A stretch of DNA of 64,000 nucleotides from Callaeas wilsoni (lineage: Eukaryota > Chordata > Aves > Passeriformes > Callaeidae), in NCBI GenBank assembly GCA_013398955.1, contig VWPU01003241.1:124001-188000 (forward strand). The letters run 5' to 3'. This document shows positions 1 to 13,600 of the stretch, piece by piece; the first letter of the stretch is position 1, and each line of letters starts with the position of its first letter. The notes beneath the pieces were generated by a model. The model was not told where the DNA came from and did no database searches. It worked only from the letters and a program-made list of their open reading frames with translations. The position numbers were made by a program, and so were the translations under genes.

Positions 1-3000
1 CAACAGTTAATGCTTCCAGCACACTGTATAAAGTAATATCAAAGGTGACACTGCATAAATATTTTTCCTCATTCTAAATGTCTTTGTAATTTTCTGGGAA
101 GTCAGAGTTCTTGAATAAAGATGCTGTAAAAATAGAGGCGTTTGCTAATGTTCAAAACTGGGACTGCATGACGGCTGGCAAAATGGGGAACAAATTGTGT
201 TGAAGTTGAACCATGTGTAATTGTCCTCCTTTTCTCTTCATGGAACTGTAAATCCTAAGCATCTGGGTGGCAGCGGCTCCTGTTTACACCAGTAACTCAA
301 GGGCAAAAGCATTGCCTACCACAGGGTGGGAGATGCTGGGTCAGCTTTAGCCTCTGCAAATGAGTTTTGATATCCACGTTTCTAAGTGTCTCAGAGACGG
401 TTTTAATGTGTGGATTTTTTAAGGTGGAGAGGCAGGTGGGAGATGGTGGGAAGAGAAAAGTTTCCCAGTCACTCCTGTCCCTGTTATCCTCCTGTGTACA
501 AATAATGGAATACCAACACAAACAGGAGACAAACCCAGATGCCCTGTCACACTGTTGGGACAACAAGTCACTTGGCTGGCCACCATGGAAGATTTTGCCA
601 ATCAGGCTGCATCCTCTGTCTCTCCAATCACTTACTGCAAAACAGACCAGCCTGAAAAGGAAAAACTGTGTGGATATCCCTTGCCTACTTTTTAGGCAGT
701 TTGAGAATAGTGCAGTTGAAGGATGTTCATGTCCAGTGGCGGCCTTATTAAGGGTAGAAATTTCAAGCAAAACTCCTCTATTCCCCAGTGGGCATTCCAG
801 CTACCTCCAGTAGACTGCTCTTGGGTAGTACAATCCCAGCTGGGAGCTGTACAGGACACTGGGCAAACATATGCAGAAGGTGACTAATGTACCTCATGTT
901 TAGGCTCATTGGAAAGGTGAAAATGGTAGGATTTTCTTCCCCTCTCAAAAAAAAAAAGTAGTACTAAGCAGTGAAGTTATACTAGGACTTTTTTTGCCTT
1001 CTCCATCCTCTATTCCTTTCAAGGGAAGCCTGATATTTAAGGCAGTCTCTGGATTCACCTACTGTCAGACAAAGAAGATAACTGCAAGTTGGGTGTTTCG
1101 TATCCAAAGAAGAATCTCCTTTAGAGATCTCAGTCTAATTGATTATAGACCAGTGTGCAAGCACTATTAATAATTTTAATTTAAAAAAAGTTGGGATGAT
1201 TGACTTTTTGCCTCTCAGAAATGCCTGTCCTCACTGTATTTTCTGCTGTCTGAGGTCTCACAGACTTCTGCTGAAGGGAGCACCACACCATTGTATGAAA
1301 GGGAAGACAATCCAATCACCTTGAGATCAAGAAAGTGTTTTCATCTGTTTCAACGGATTTTGTACAAAGCTTCACGGTAAGTGATGTTTATGTATCACAT
1401 TTATGAACGTTTCACCACTTGATTTACGCCTGAAATAAATATGCTTGAACCCTGGCTGTTACACAGCATGAAAAGTATACTACACTGATTTTCTTCTCTC
1501 TTAACATAAATTCTTGCTGGTTATAAGCCTTGTGATATCACTGGTAATATACACATACCTCACTGATGCAGAAGAACGAAGAATGAAACTTACGGACTGA
1601 TTTATGTTAGCTGAGGACAAAACTGGCATGCTTTATTTTGAGAGTTCATATGCAGAAGTTCTCCTCATCTTTAATTAATAAGTCACTTGCATTAAAACAT
1701 TCACCAGAAGAAGCCCCAGAGGAAAATTTGAATAAATCTGTTATTGTTTCTATATCTTAGATGCATAAACATTTGATGATATAAAATCTTCTGGCAATTA
1801 ACATTTAATACAGAGAGTGCTAGTATATTTTCTTTAAATAAAAAACATTGCCGTTATCTTTTAATGATAAACTCACTTAATTTTCTTTTTCATCATATCC
1901 TACCTTATTTCAGGTTATCTTTTTTTAAAAAAAATATTTCTACCATCATTAGCATCAGAAGATACAAGGCATAAACTAAAACATTTTACTTACATTTGCT
2001 CAAAGAAAAAAGGAATTATAAATATTTACCAGCAAATTTCAGTATCTTGCCAAACAAAAATGTAGAAGTCCATTTTTTTAAGGGCAAAGTAGTGAAATGC
2101 TTGTATAACAGCATGAATGCTGCTGGTCTAAGTCTACTTTTCATGACTTAATATCTCTGGCTCTGTTTTCCTTCTCCTTGCTTTCCCCCCAAGATTTGGT
2201 CTCTTTTCTCCATGGTGATCCCCAAATGAAGTGTTCTAGACTAAGATCCCCAAAAGATCCAGGTATTTTAAGATACAATATCTTGGAACTGACGGGCAGC
2301 ATCAGCAAAATTCTGTATGCTTGACCTCAGGGCAACAAGGGCTCCTAGTTTGAATTTTGTAGGCATTAAGACAATAATAGTCAGTAAGGACAAGTGTAAG
2401 GAGGGGAGTAGTGAGGACTGAATAGGCATGCTAAAAGATCTGGGCAAGAGGATTTCAGGAAGCTTCAACTTGATGTGACTCAGAAAAGCTCACAAGACAA
2501 GACATGAAATACGATCTAAAGAGCCATTCATTGACTTGCAGTTTCTAAATGGCAATGAAAGTTTGGGTACCATCCTTCTTTGCAAATGACCAGTTTCTGG
2601 TCATTTCTTTGGCAAGCTTTGAAAAATCCTAGTGTTTGGAGTAATTTTAATTGAGCATAATAGTAACATTTGACACGTGAACAGAAAGTAGCCCCTGTGG
2701 GTAAAGGTGTTTGGCTCTGATGTTCAACAACACAAAAATTTTTGAAACCTTTGCTTTTTTCCTTGTATACTTTGAAAAAGCTGGTGAGGCCTTTTGTAAA
2801 CATTGCATATCTTAACACTGGCCAGGGACCCATGAAATAATCAAATAATCTGAACAAGTCTCAGACCTATTTTTTTGTAAAGTGCTGTGTGTTGGAAGTC
2901 TGTAAATACAATACTGTTGTTTAGATATCAGAAAGCATTCCTGAACATCATGATGATGGGTCAGGAAGAAATGGGAAACTGGGTCTGAATAAGGAGTCAG

Positions 3001-6000
3001 CTAGGGAGGGAGTCTCAGAGGATTTATTAACTTCAGGACATGCTGAGTCACCTGCTTGATTTCTGTGGGTATAAGTGAGAACTAAGTCTTCCCAGTGTCT
3101 TGAAGGGCAGATCAGTGCTGAGTGTTCCCAAGGAATCTGGGAACCTTTTTGTTTGGGTTGGGAGAAAAATAGTAAAGATTTTCACAGACTGCAACAGATA
3201 GGTAAGTTCTTCACCCCTCCTCTAACCCTAAATGGGAAAGAGAAAACCATTAGACCACTGGAAGATGTTACAGATATATTTAAAGTAAAGGTCACTGATT
3301 TGATTTATTCCTGTTGTGGACTGAGAGCCCTCCCTTTCAGAAGTAGGTACTGTAAAAGTCAGCTTGAGCCTTTCACATATAGGTGTAGTGCATCATTCTG
3401 AGAAAGGTCAGAGCAAGCAACAGTTCCTCTTCTTGAAAGGTATCAAGAAAAAAATAGGCTTCTATTAAAACTTGTTCTGCAAAGTTTTCCTAGAATTTGA
3501 GCACGGTATTTTCAGATGTAAACACAAAGTTTTCCTCATGGGAAAATTCTTAGTCTTTCAGGTGTTCTAAGGGCTGGTGAGCCAATCTGTTAGACAAGAG
3601 CTGTCTAATGATAAACAAGTGCTAAACCATTTTAAAATGAAAACTTAATAGTATTACTAAATAAAGTTACATTTATTTTTCCACCAGTAAAAATGAGCGT
3701 GAAACATTTAAAAAAATTTTTTAATTCAGATGGAGCCATAGAAATTAAGAATTAACTTAATTAGTGAAGGATATTGTCAATTTGATGCGGCTGGAAGAGT
3801 TTTTTTACTCCTGCTGTAGACTAAATAAATATTTATTAGTGCAATTCATGAAGTATGGAGTACTTTCTATGTCAGTGGTTACTCTGTTTCTTTAAAGTCA
3901 TAATTCCACTACTGCCATTTTGTAACATTAAAAGTAATTAGCGATGTTAAAATGGTAATCTGGAAATGTGCCCACAATTTGGTATAAGCACGTAAAAAAA
4001 TTATGAGAATGTGATTCAGAGGTACAAAAATCAGTTCAAGAGAAGTGTATCTGTCAACCTATAAGTGCTTTTTTATTTACAGATTGAGAAATTTTGTACA
4101 CAACATACAGAACTGAGTATGGTGAACTGGTTGTTGTTAACTAGATTTCTATGTTAAATACAAATGATATTCAATGTCGGATTTAAAATCTTTCAGGGAC
4201 ATAATTTATAGCCATACACCAGTAGGTTTTGAGTGCATCAGACCTCATTTGCTGGGTAACTGTGGAGACTATTGCAAATCCAAGAATGATTTCAGGAACA
4301 GGGTGAAAGATTCCAACCAACTTATCTTGTACAGATATTTACATCAGACAGAATATTTATAAATATAAATATAAATATAAAAAAAATTCTGGCCCAATAG
4401 TCTTCGGTTTTAGTTCACCATTAAGGAGTAAAATCACATGCTATTATCACTGGACTGTTGAGACAGAGACTCCAGCATTTTTTCTGTTTGCTTTGGGTTC
4501 AAACACAACATTTCGGGCAATATGGACCACAAAGCATCTATGATTTGCCAATGACCAGGTTATGCCAAAACTAACTAAGAACTAGACTGGTTATGGCTTT
4601 TAACTGGAAGAAGAGCATACAGGCATGTTTGTCTGCTTGATGGTCAATCTCTTGTCTCAGTGGAGCTGATTTTACTAAAGCTGAACTTCCCTCTTGTCAC
4701 ATCCTCCTTTTTGCTTCAGACTAATACACTCTCTGAATGAATGATGTCCAGTGGTGCTATCAGAGCCTGCCTAAAGGCAGTTGTTCTGGTGCAAGATTCA
4801 TTCTGGTGAGAACTCATCCACCTTAGAAAACTGTAGCTCTTAAGCCATCACAGTAGAATTACAGTGACAAGATGATCCTGGCATACTTGCAGGTGAGCTG
4901 ATGGAGACATGCAGGTAACTGGAGAGGTTGTCCTGAATCTGGAACAGAAGTAGGTGGCACTTGGACCACGTATCTTGAGTAAGGCCAGCCTGTATCCGGT
5001 CATTTGCATTACTTAATGGGTGTCCCAGGATTTGCTGCTGACCTCTTCCATCTTCCCAGAACTTTGGCACCTTGTTTCATCACTTACAGCGTGTCTGAGG
5101 TATTGGGTTAATCCAATCCATTTACTTGGCAATCAGTGGGCATGGGTTGAAGGAGCTTTGAGATACCCAAATCGTACAGAATTTCTTTGGAGGTTGGGCA
5201 TCTGCCTCCCACAGGCTCTTCTGAATATCACTTCCATAATTTTCAGTCAGATGTAAGGGTGGAGCGGAGCCCAGAATTGGCTAAGAACTGTGGTAATAAC
5301 TTGAGTAACTTCAAGTGAGGTAAATACTAAATATAAATTTCCAGTTTGACACAGAATCCACTGACAGCACCATAATCTCAGATCCTTCCATCATGCATGA
5401 TTATAAGCACTCACTGGCATGAGGCACCTATCTGTCACATTTATAGTTAGAAGCAGTGGAGGCAGCTGACATCTGACAGGGATGAGGCAGACCTGACAGG
5501 CACCCCCATCTTGGCTTGCTGCTTCTCTCCCTTTCGTTCCTGTCTTTCAGAGGCTGGTACAGCATCTCCTCCCTATGGCACAGCCTCTGCTTGCCCAGGT
5601 CTCACTGCCACTGGAGGGAAACATGCCTTTATGGGGTTATTTCACAGCCTTGCTGCTGTTCTCATGGCAGCCATCAGGGCACCGGTCTTTGGGATGGGCA
5701 GGTTCATTCTGCCCACATTCTGTTTACTCATGGTCAGGGACTTCTCTATTTACCCTTTAAAAACTCAGCAGTAGGGGATCCTTCCTGAGTACAGGCTTGG
5801 GAATGGAGATTGCTTCAGCCTTGTGTATTTACCAGCTCAAGAATGCCATCATCCTTCCAGACCGAGCTTGGTGCCAGATCTCTCCTATGAGGACCATGCA
5901 GTCTCTGAGCTGGTTAGTACTATAAAAATTAGTCCTACATTATCATAGGAGAAGAATAACTGAATAATGACTAAAGAATTGTTTTAGACTCTGTTTCTTA

Positions 6001-9000
6001 TTTCCTTCCTTGAAGAGGATAATATCTGCCTTCCCCTTTCCTGGCAAAGCTCACCTCTTTCCTCACACTTGTTTACTGCTTGAAGTATTACCTTGATGGA
6101 GGTCACTGTCCATCCACACAAACTCTCATGATTCACACAATTCTCATCAGCAAACAGAAAAAAGAATCAGTCCAGAAGCTGATGGTATCCTGTTCCCTCA
6201 ACACAATCAATAACATCGTAAGAGTTTCTAACTTTGCTGAACGTACAAATAAAATTGTCTATAAAATAACTTCAACAAAGCAAGGGAGCACAGTAAATGC
6301 AGCCAGTGGTGGGTGGATGAATGAATGTTCAGATCAACATTCATCTTATTTCTAGGGTGTCCTCTAATTTTTTGCTAAAATTTGCTGTGACTAAAATGAC
6401 TAGGAATTTCTAACAGTTGATCTCACTGTATCAGACCGATGCCTAAAGCTGAGAATTGTCAATAAATTTTGTCTTTGATACGTAACAGGCAACTGTCTTA
6501 TTTATCCTATGAACTATGCCACAACCATGACACTTTTATGGTCTTCCCATTATTGAAACAAGGAAACACACTTCTCTTATTTTCTTACACCAGCATAAAT
6601 CTAAAGTTACACTACCATTAAAACCAGTGGCAGAATTTGGCCTGTCAACATTTTATGAGTTTTAAAATCAGCAAGGAATAGAAAAGAAGTCTGTTGCCTC
6701 CAACTTTAGTAGAGGAACTTTATCTATCAGGCAGCTTCTGTAGTCTACCTGCAGTTGATTGATGTTAGCTTAATAATGATGATCGATTAGATCATCAGTG
6801 TCATCCTTAGAAAGAATGTACTTTAGCTAATGACATCAGTTGACTAATAGATTCCTGTTTAAATGTCAAGGGGCCAGAGAAAGACACTCTGCTAAGTACT
6901 TACATTATACCTATTGAAAAAAATCACATCGAGTCTACCTTACAAAGGACATAGTTATAAGCCTTGTATTTCCTTTACTACCCACAAGCACACACTGCTC
7001 TAAGTTACAACAGCGTAAGGCTGAGAGTGACTCCATTTGTCTTCAAGGTTTCCATCAGTCTTTCTAGACACCACAAGGTATAAATCACTAAGCTGTCACC
7101 TGAATGTTTCTTTTCCTGCTGTCATTACAGAGGGTACATATCCAGCCCTGAAACTAGTGGAAACTGGCTCCTTTGTCCACTGTTGGCTCAGAAAAAAAAT
7201 ATTTTGGCTTAAGTTTTTCTCTCCCAGTCTGCTTGCTTTTGGATAAATTCAAATTCCCTTCTTCAAATTATATACACTTCCTGTGAGCATTTAGAGGTTA
7301 TCTTCCATACTGTCGCTGTGAACAAACTGCTTTTCGCCTTCGCCTCAAGCAGAAGATTCCAGATGGATTTTACATTAATGTTATGCACAAGTTAATGACT
7401 CCAGTCAGCTATATTACGCAATGAAATTTCCAAACATAACATCCAATTGATTTTAAAATTAGCATTCAAGGAAATACTTGCTTAATGCAGATTTAGAATA
7501 GGTAAATATGAATGGGAATGCCATTCAATTACTACCTAATTTATGGATTCCTTATGGAGAGGTACAATTTGTCACAAGATATGGCTAACCTTCAGCTAAT
7601 ACAAGGAGGTGGTTGAATGAAGGGCACACTATTCTATGTGCAGATGTGTACTTGCACAGTAGAAGAAAAATTTGTGCTTTGAATTGAATGAAAATCTACA
7701 GAACTGTGAGCACACCATTTTGTTTTGATGGTAAGCCTAAAAGCTTTCTTATGCTGAAATTTAATTAGCAGACAGATTTATTCCTTTTCAGAAAATCACT
7801 GCCAGTGTAAAAGTAAGGTGCAAAGCTGATAGAGGCAGCGTTACAGATACATATGTAGATTTCATTGTTCCCAAACCTGTATGCATTAAATTTAGTTGCC
7901 CACCCGGCAACAGTTGTATTTTTATAACTGGAATTTGAATATGCTTAAGTGAATGTATTATTTTCACAGCTCTGGCTCACTTGAGTCAAAAAACTTCATC
8001 AGAAGTTGACTACAGATGCTTCCTGAGAAAAACAAACAAACCAAAATTACTGAGAAAGGATATTTGCTTAGAGATCATCACAAATTTAATCGCTGCTGAC
8101 ATTCAGTTCACTTGACCATGTTCCTTCTGGAGCAGGCTGATCGGAGAGGACTGTTGCAGGCAGTGGCAAGGAAAAAGTGAATTAGCAGTGCTGATTCCCC
8201 AGAGAATCGGAGGAGAGTCTCTACCTGAAGCATAATCTTTAACTGCCACTGAGCTCTCAGGGAGGTGGAGCAGGGTGACAGCTTTGTGGAGGAGAGACAC
8301 TCTTCCTTGTTTATCACTGACCACGGCAGGGGAGGAAGGAATCCAGGGAAATAAATACGCAGGACGATATTCCATTGTGCCAGCAAAAATCAGGAGGATG
8401 AAACACAGAGGACGGTGTGAATATTCACAGCATTTAATTTTACTTAAATAACCTTTTAATAACTTAAGTTGATAAGGTTATTCAATGCAGGCTCATCCCA
8501 AAAGACTTTTATTGGACTGGACCCTGACCAGCAATGCACAATCTGCTACCTCCTGTATTTACTCTGAGGTTTTTCAACTGGCATCTTTGGCCCTCGGTCA
8601 CACTCCATCAAAATGAACACTACAGATTGGTGCTAACTTTTCTTTTCCTGCATCAAACTATCTTGCACTGCTGAGAAGGCAAAGACAAAGGCAATCCAGG
8701 GACTAATGCAGCCATGACCTTCCTGGATGTTGAGAAGGATTTTATTGTGGAGGTGTGCGCTCTTCACAGTACTATGTAACCTGGAGAGACCTGAGAAAGT
8801 TTTGAATGAGCTAGAAAAGCTCATTTCCACTCCCAGAAAAGTTTAGATGCAGCAGTATGACACTCAGTAAAAAAGGCTGTGGGAAATTTGTCCTGGATGT
8901 GACTCTGCCAGTAGAAGATGTATTGTCCCAGCGTTTCAGTGCTACCCACTCTTAGGGGATATGGCTCTGATCTCCTTATCCAACTACCTGTGCAAGTGCT

Positions 9001-10464
9001 CCCACCTCAGTCAAAATGAGCAAAATAAGCCCAAATCTGATGTTTAAATTTGGTTTTTAAATTGATTTGGATAACACAAGCAGCTCTGTGGGCAGCGATA
9101 GAGAAGCCGTTTCCGTGACCTCCCAGTCTCTGTAAGCTGGGCAGCCATGGAAAATGGTGAGCTGTACCCACAGCAGTGGGCTGCAAGGAGCTTTGTGTCT
9201 CTGGCTCCAGCATCCCCACACCCAGACATGCTGCGCTTTCTGTCGGAGAAGGGATGCAGCTCTCTAAAGATACTTCATGGCAGGCCAGAAGAATGCAGAG
9301 TCTTATTTGTATGGTTCATATGTGTCTGACTTCAGCAGGCATTGAGCTGAACCAAACTCCAGCTAGTTTTGATTCAAAGATGCTGAGATTCTCCACAACA
9401 CCAAACTGCTGGAAAAAACAGCTGTGTACTTGATCCTGCTCAGGCTCTGCTGTGACCCAATAGAGTTCAGAGAGGAGTTAAAATACTGCTATGAAGGTAA
9501 CAACTCAGTAAGTGATGTGAGTTTGAAATTCAACCAGCTATCATTATGAAAGTGATAACAATATGGCTTAAAAGACCTGGCAAAGAGCTGTTCTCTTTGC
9601 AATTTCAGGATAAGGAGATGCATTCATTGGCTCATTGCATGTTGCACAGTTTGCTCAATTTCACCTTTATCTTGCCTAGGAAATAAAAACATACCGAGAA
9701 TGTCTTTTTACAAGAAGAAAAACAACTTGAAAAGAACATTTCTATTGCTATCTATCTAACTATCTGTTAATTTAAGTCTTTAAAAGAAAATCATACATTG
9801 CACCCACCAATCTAGACCTACATAACACATGAAGAAGAATTTGGTGTTTTTAGAAGTTTTTTGTTGTTGGGTTTTTTTTTTAGAATTTTTTTCCCAAGAA
9901 GAAAACTTAACTCTTAGTAGTGGATTTTGCAAAAGCATTATTTTCAGATTTCCTGCTCAATGCCTCATGCTGTGACTCACAGTGTGCAGTTGTATAGGTC
10001 ACATCAGACTCCTTTCTTTAAGGAAAACATGATGTCACATGTGCGGCCCAGTGGGATGTGTCAGAGCACATGAGGGGTCATGCCTGAAATGTGACAGAAA
10101 TACTTCTCAAATTCACTTAAAATCTAGGGAGAAACAGCAAAGTGCTAGACAAAGCTGTCAAATGATGTTAATAGTACTAATTCTTGTGCTTTTCTGTAGC
10201 ACCTTTAATCCTGAAATGTGACCAACTCTGAACAAAGAAATAATTTTCTGTTTTAGGCATGGTATAACAGGAATTTTTTTTCCTGAAAAAAATAATGAGT
10301 GAAATTGCATCTCTGTTTATTACCTATGTAGATTTAGTCTAAAACATAAAAACTTGTGAGCTTATGAGACTCTTAGGTTTATGGTTTCATTTCACTTGAT
10401 GTGGTACTGTCGTGCTGAGTTTTGCTTCAGTAATAACAAGAAAAGGAAGGTACCACCTTTGAAT
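1..10464. other. Gene-free intergenic DNA upstream of CRH
   Basis: No gene can be supported here. Open frames are mostly 60-160 codons, overlap each other on both strands, and show no recognisable domain, splice context or family resemblance. The sequence is AT-rich with short A/T runs and an ATATAA-type repeat near 4357-4386. From the order of genes in other amniotes, this is the distal 5' flank of CRH, so regulatory elements are possible but none can be assigned from sequence alone. Confidence 0.6.
4357..4386. repeat. ATATAA simple repeat
   Basis: About four tandem copies of a six-base A/T unit (ATAAAT register) followed by an A run. It is a low-complexity tract with no associated gene. 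Confidence 0.8.
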
Positions 10465-10603
10465 CTCTCTCCTTGAAGATGTTCAGCAGTTGACTGGACC
10501 CATTACTGGGCAACTGACTCTAAGTGGCCCTCCTGAGCAGGGGGCTTGGACCAAATGCCTTCCAGAGGTCCCTTCCAGCCTCGGCCATTCTCTGCTTCTG
10601 TGA
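10465..10603 (+). mobile_element. CR1 LINE 3'-end fragment
   Basis: The tract follows the familiar CR1 3' end. A segment on the 'ACTGGACCCATTACTGGGCA' pattern comes first, then GAGCAGGGGGCTTGGACCA, then CCAGAGGTCCCTTCCAGCCT, and finally a decayed form of the terminal ATTCTGTGATTCTGTGAA motif. Like most CR1 copies it is 5'-truncated, about 140 bp, and has no coding capacity. The family assignment rests on motif recall; the subfamily cannot be told. Confidence 0.8.
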
Positions 10604-13600
10604 AATCAGCAGCAGTACATTGACCCACAGCTACAAACATACCCTGAATCCACAACTAAAGACAGTTTAAAATTTTTTTTAGGTTTAGTCTCTCTTCGAT
10701 GACCACCAGCCTTGTGCAATTCTCGGGTCAGGTATTAAATTATTGTGGCTTCCCAAGCACTTTGAGCAATGTGTTTGTCTGCTTGCAGGCTGATTTTCTG
10801 AAGAGTAGCACCAGTAACAAGAAAGAGATTTGGGTTAAAATAGACTGACAGTAACCATATTTAAATTATTCTCCCTCTGAAACTATGAGCACATGTATAT
10901 ATATGCATTTCATGAATTAATAAAAAATTAACATTGGTTTTCCTAAGCATAAACACATAGTTCTCGACAATATGCTTTATGAAACTGGTTGTTGTCATCA
11001 TCTCAGTGAGAGTTTATGGTTAATATTTAATCCCAAATTTCCTACAAAAGAAAGGAATCCATTTTGCAATATTGCATTCTGATAAATCTTTGACCAGATC
11101 TGCTCAAAAGTCTGGACAACATTTGTCTTTGCTTGAGTCCAGGCCTGCCCTGTTGCATGCATGCTATATTTTAGTTTCTGTATGTGGTAATTAACTGTTC
11201 CTAATTACTCATCTAGATAAACCACTGCAGCTCTTTTTTCTCTCAGTTGTGTTGCATTGATGCAATATTTTTTCCTCTTTACTTGCACTATGACAACAAA
11301 ATTATGTACTGTGCCCATGTCGTGAGTCTATCTAACAATACAGCATTATTGTCTTTATATTTAAAAATTTCACTCAGGATTTCTAAATATTCCTTAACAC
11401 AGCAACTCTTAATGGGAACAGTTGTCAGATGAAAATTATTATCTCTAAGTTCTGTGCTTATTAGTATTTAGCGGCCTCTTTGGAGTAACTAATTGTCCTT
11501 TCCTATTGAAAATCTCCATTGTTTGGTAAAACTGCCAGGTTTTTTGAAGTGCAAGACCAAAATTCATTTGATCTTGTTGCCTAAAAAAAAAATCTTTAAT
11601 TTCCTGACTCTTCTGTGAGAACAAGTGTGGTTAAAAAGGGCTGATTGCTCTTTTCTAGTACTGCCATTGGAGCTATGTTCAGGGAGATGCAAGTCATCAT
11701 TTCTTGTTCTCCTAAGCTCTTCTAAAATGTCACTCTTGACATATACTGTATATACACTGCAAAGTGTGCCCAGATCCCAGATCCAGGCTTTTATCCAAAC
11801 CTCTGGTCTGGCCAAGTTTTTGGGGTTTATTGCACACAATCCATGCACGTTCTTTGCTTCTATTCTGGCGCATTAGTTCAGAGAGAGTTTGGTGCAAAGG
11901 AGTTACAGAAACATATCCCAGAGCCCTTAATACTCCTTCTGCAGAGCCACTTGAAGGACTAACTCGTGGGAGAACCTGTCTGCCTATCAGCCACCTCAGC
12001 CTGAGCCTGCCTCTGGTGTGTCCCAGGCTGAACCCGGGCAGGCACGTGTTTCCCGTGGGAGGTGACTGGCTTTGCTGGGCTCCCAGCTGTCTCTTGCTTG
12101 CTGAGATGAGGTGCCATTCTGGTTCTATTTCACACTAATGACATCCAGGTTTGCTCCAGCTAAATTAGAAAAGGTGCAGAAAAGGAAAGCCAGGCTTTGC
12201 AGGGGCATGGGGGTTGGCAGGCTGTGGCACAGCTGATGGCGAGGCTGAGAATGAGAGTGGGACTGGTCTCTGCGCACTGGGCATTGCACAGCAAGCATTG
12301 CGTGCTGCATTAAAATTATTTAGGTGTTAACAAATAGATGTGTTCATACAGCACAGGCTCAGTGAGAAACCACCTGGGCCCATGCCCAAGGAGCAGCAGC
12401 CAGAGCTGTACCACAGTTTATAGGTGAGGAAGGACCAGTGCAGGCACATCTGGCCAGGAGGCAGGGAGTTCTTGGGCTACAGACTGAGTCACCAACAGGT
12501 TCTTGTCTGACCAGTCTGGCTCCCATAGGCTTTGTAGTTTTATAAGGCCAGGTTACAGAGTCGAGAAAGGTTAAATCCCAAGCAGAATACATTCACTCCT
12601 TTTCAGAAGTACATCAGGCTTCGTGAATAACACTCCGTCCCAAACGGTTGTTTCTGTTTGTTCCCTACTCCTATCTATATTCAGAAGAAAGGGGAAGCTA
12701 GCTCCTTAAAATATTTATAAAGCATTTTGTGCAACTAGTCTAAGTTCTAAATTTAACTTTTCCCCTAAAGCCACAAGACACTTTTGGTAATAAATTCGCT
12801 CTTTTTTTCCTATTTGGGAAGGAAAAAAGTTGTTTATTTTTAACAATTCAGTTCAGAGGAAAAATTATAGCACAGTGAATAGCAAGTAAATTAGCAATTC
12901 TCTCTATTATCCAAACCAGCAGGTCTTTTATTAACAAGGGCAATTTGTGGCCCCTGGATTATAAGATCAATCAGGCAGTTCATTTTTCTTTCATTTCAGG
13001 GAATTAAGTAATTATAAATGAGTCAAAAGCTGCATGTAGGACTTGTATTTACCTGTGCTGCATTGATTTAGCTGATTTAATACCACTTTCTTACTCTTTA
13101 TGGTTTATTCTTTGAAGCTGGGTTTGCTGATTTTGTGTAATTTATACCAGATTAAGGACAGTTATTAAAGACTCTTCAGCAAATCTGATGCAGACAACAC
13201 CTTCATTCTTGCTTTAAGAAATGTGCTTAGACAGCCTGACACTCAGCCAAATTGGGAACACAGGCTGGGAACTACTGCATCTCTTCTGTTTTGTCTGCAA
13301 ATTTAATGGAAGACTTTTGGTTTTTTAATCAGGCATGTATGTTGGCACATGGAACAGCTGGTGGGTCAGCTGGACAAGGCAGCTCAAATGAAACCTAAAT
13401 ACAGGAGTTAAGTTTCATGTCCCCTTTCTGAGTCTCGATTTTATTGAATTGTAGTAGAAAGGTTTAAGTAGTGCACAGCAGAGGCTACCATTGTGCACCG
13501 GGTGGGACTGAAACATCCATCTCCATACTTTGCCTTTCTAAAAAAAGAGACATAATTGAGTTTTTCTTTACCAGTAGGTTTTGACTGTCTGATGGCCATA

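Noticed and set aside
297..813. 157-aa minus and 148-aa plus open frames overlapping each other
   Set aside because: They have mutual overlap on opposite strands, no recognised domain, no promoter or splice context, and a length within chance for 64 kb.
5511..5788. Several overlapping plus-strand frames of 60-90 codons
   Set aside because: At least two reading frames are open over the same bases, which points to composition, not coding.
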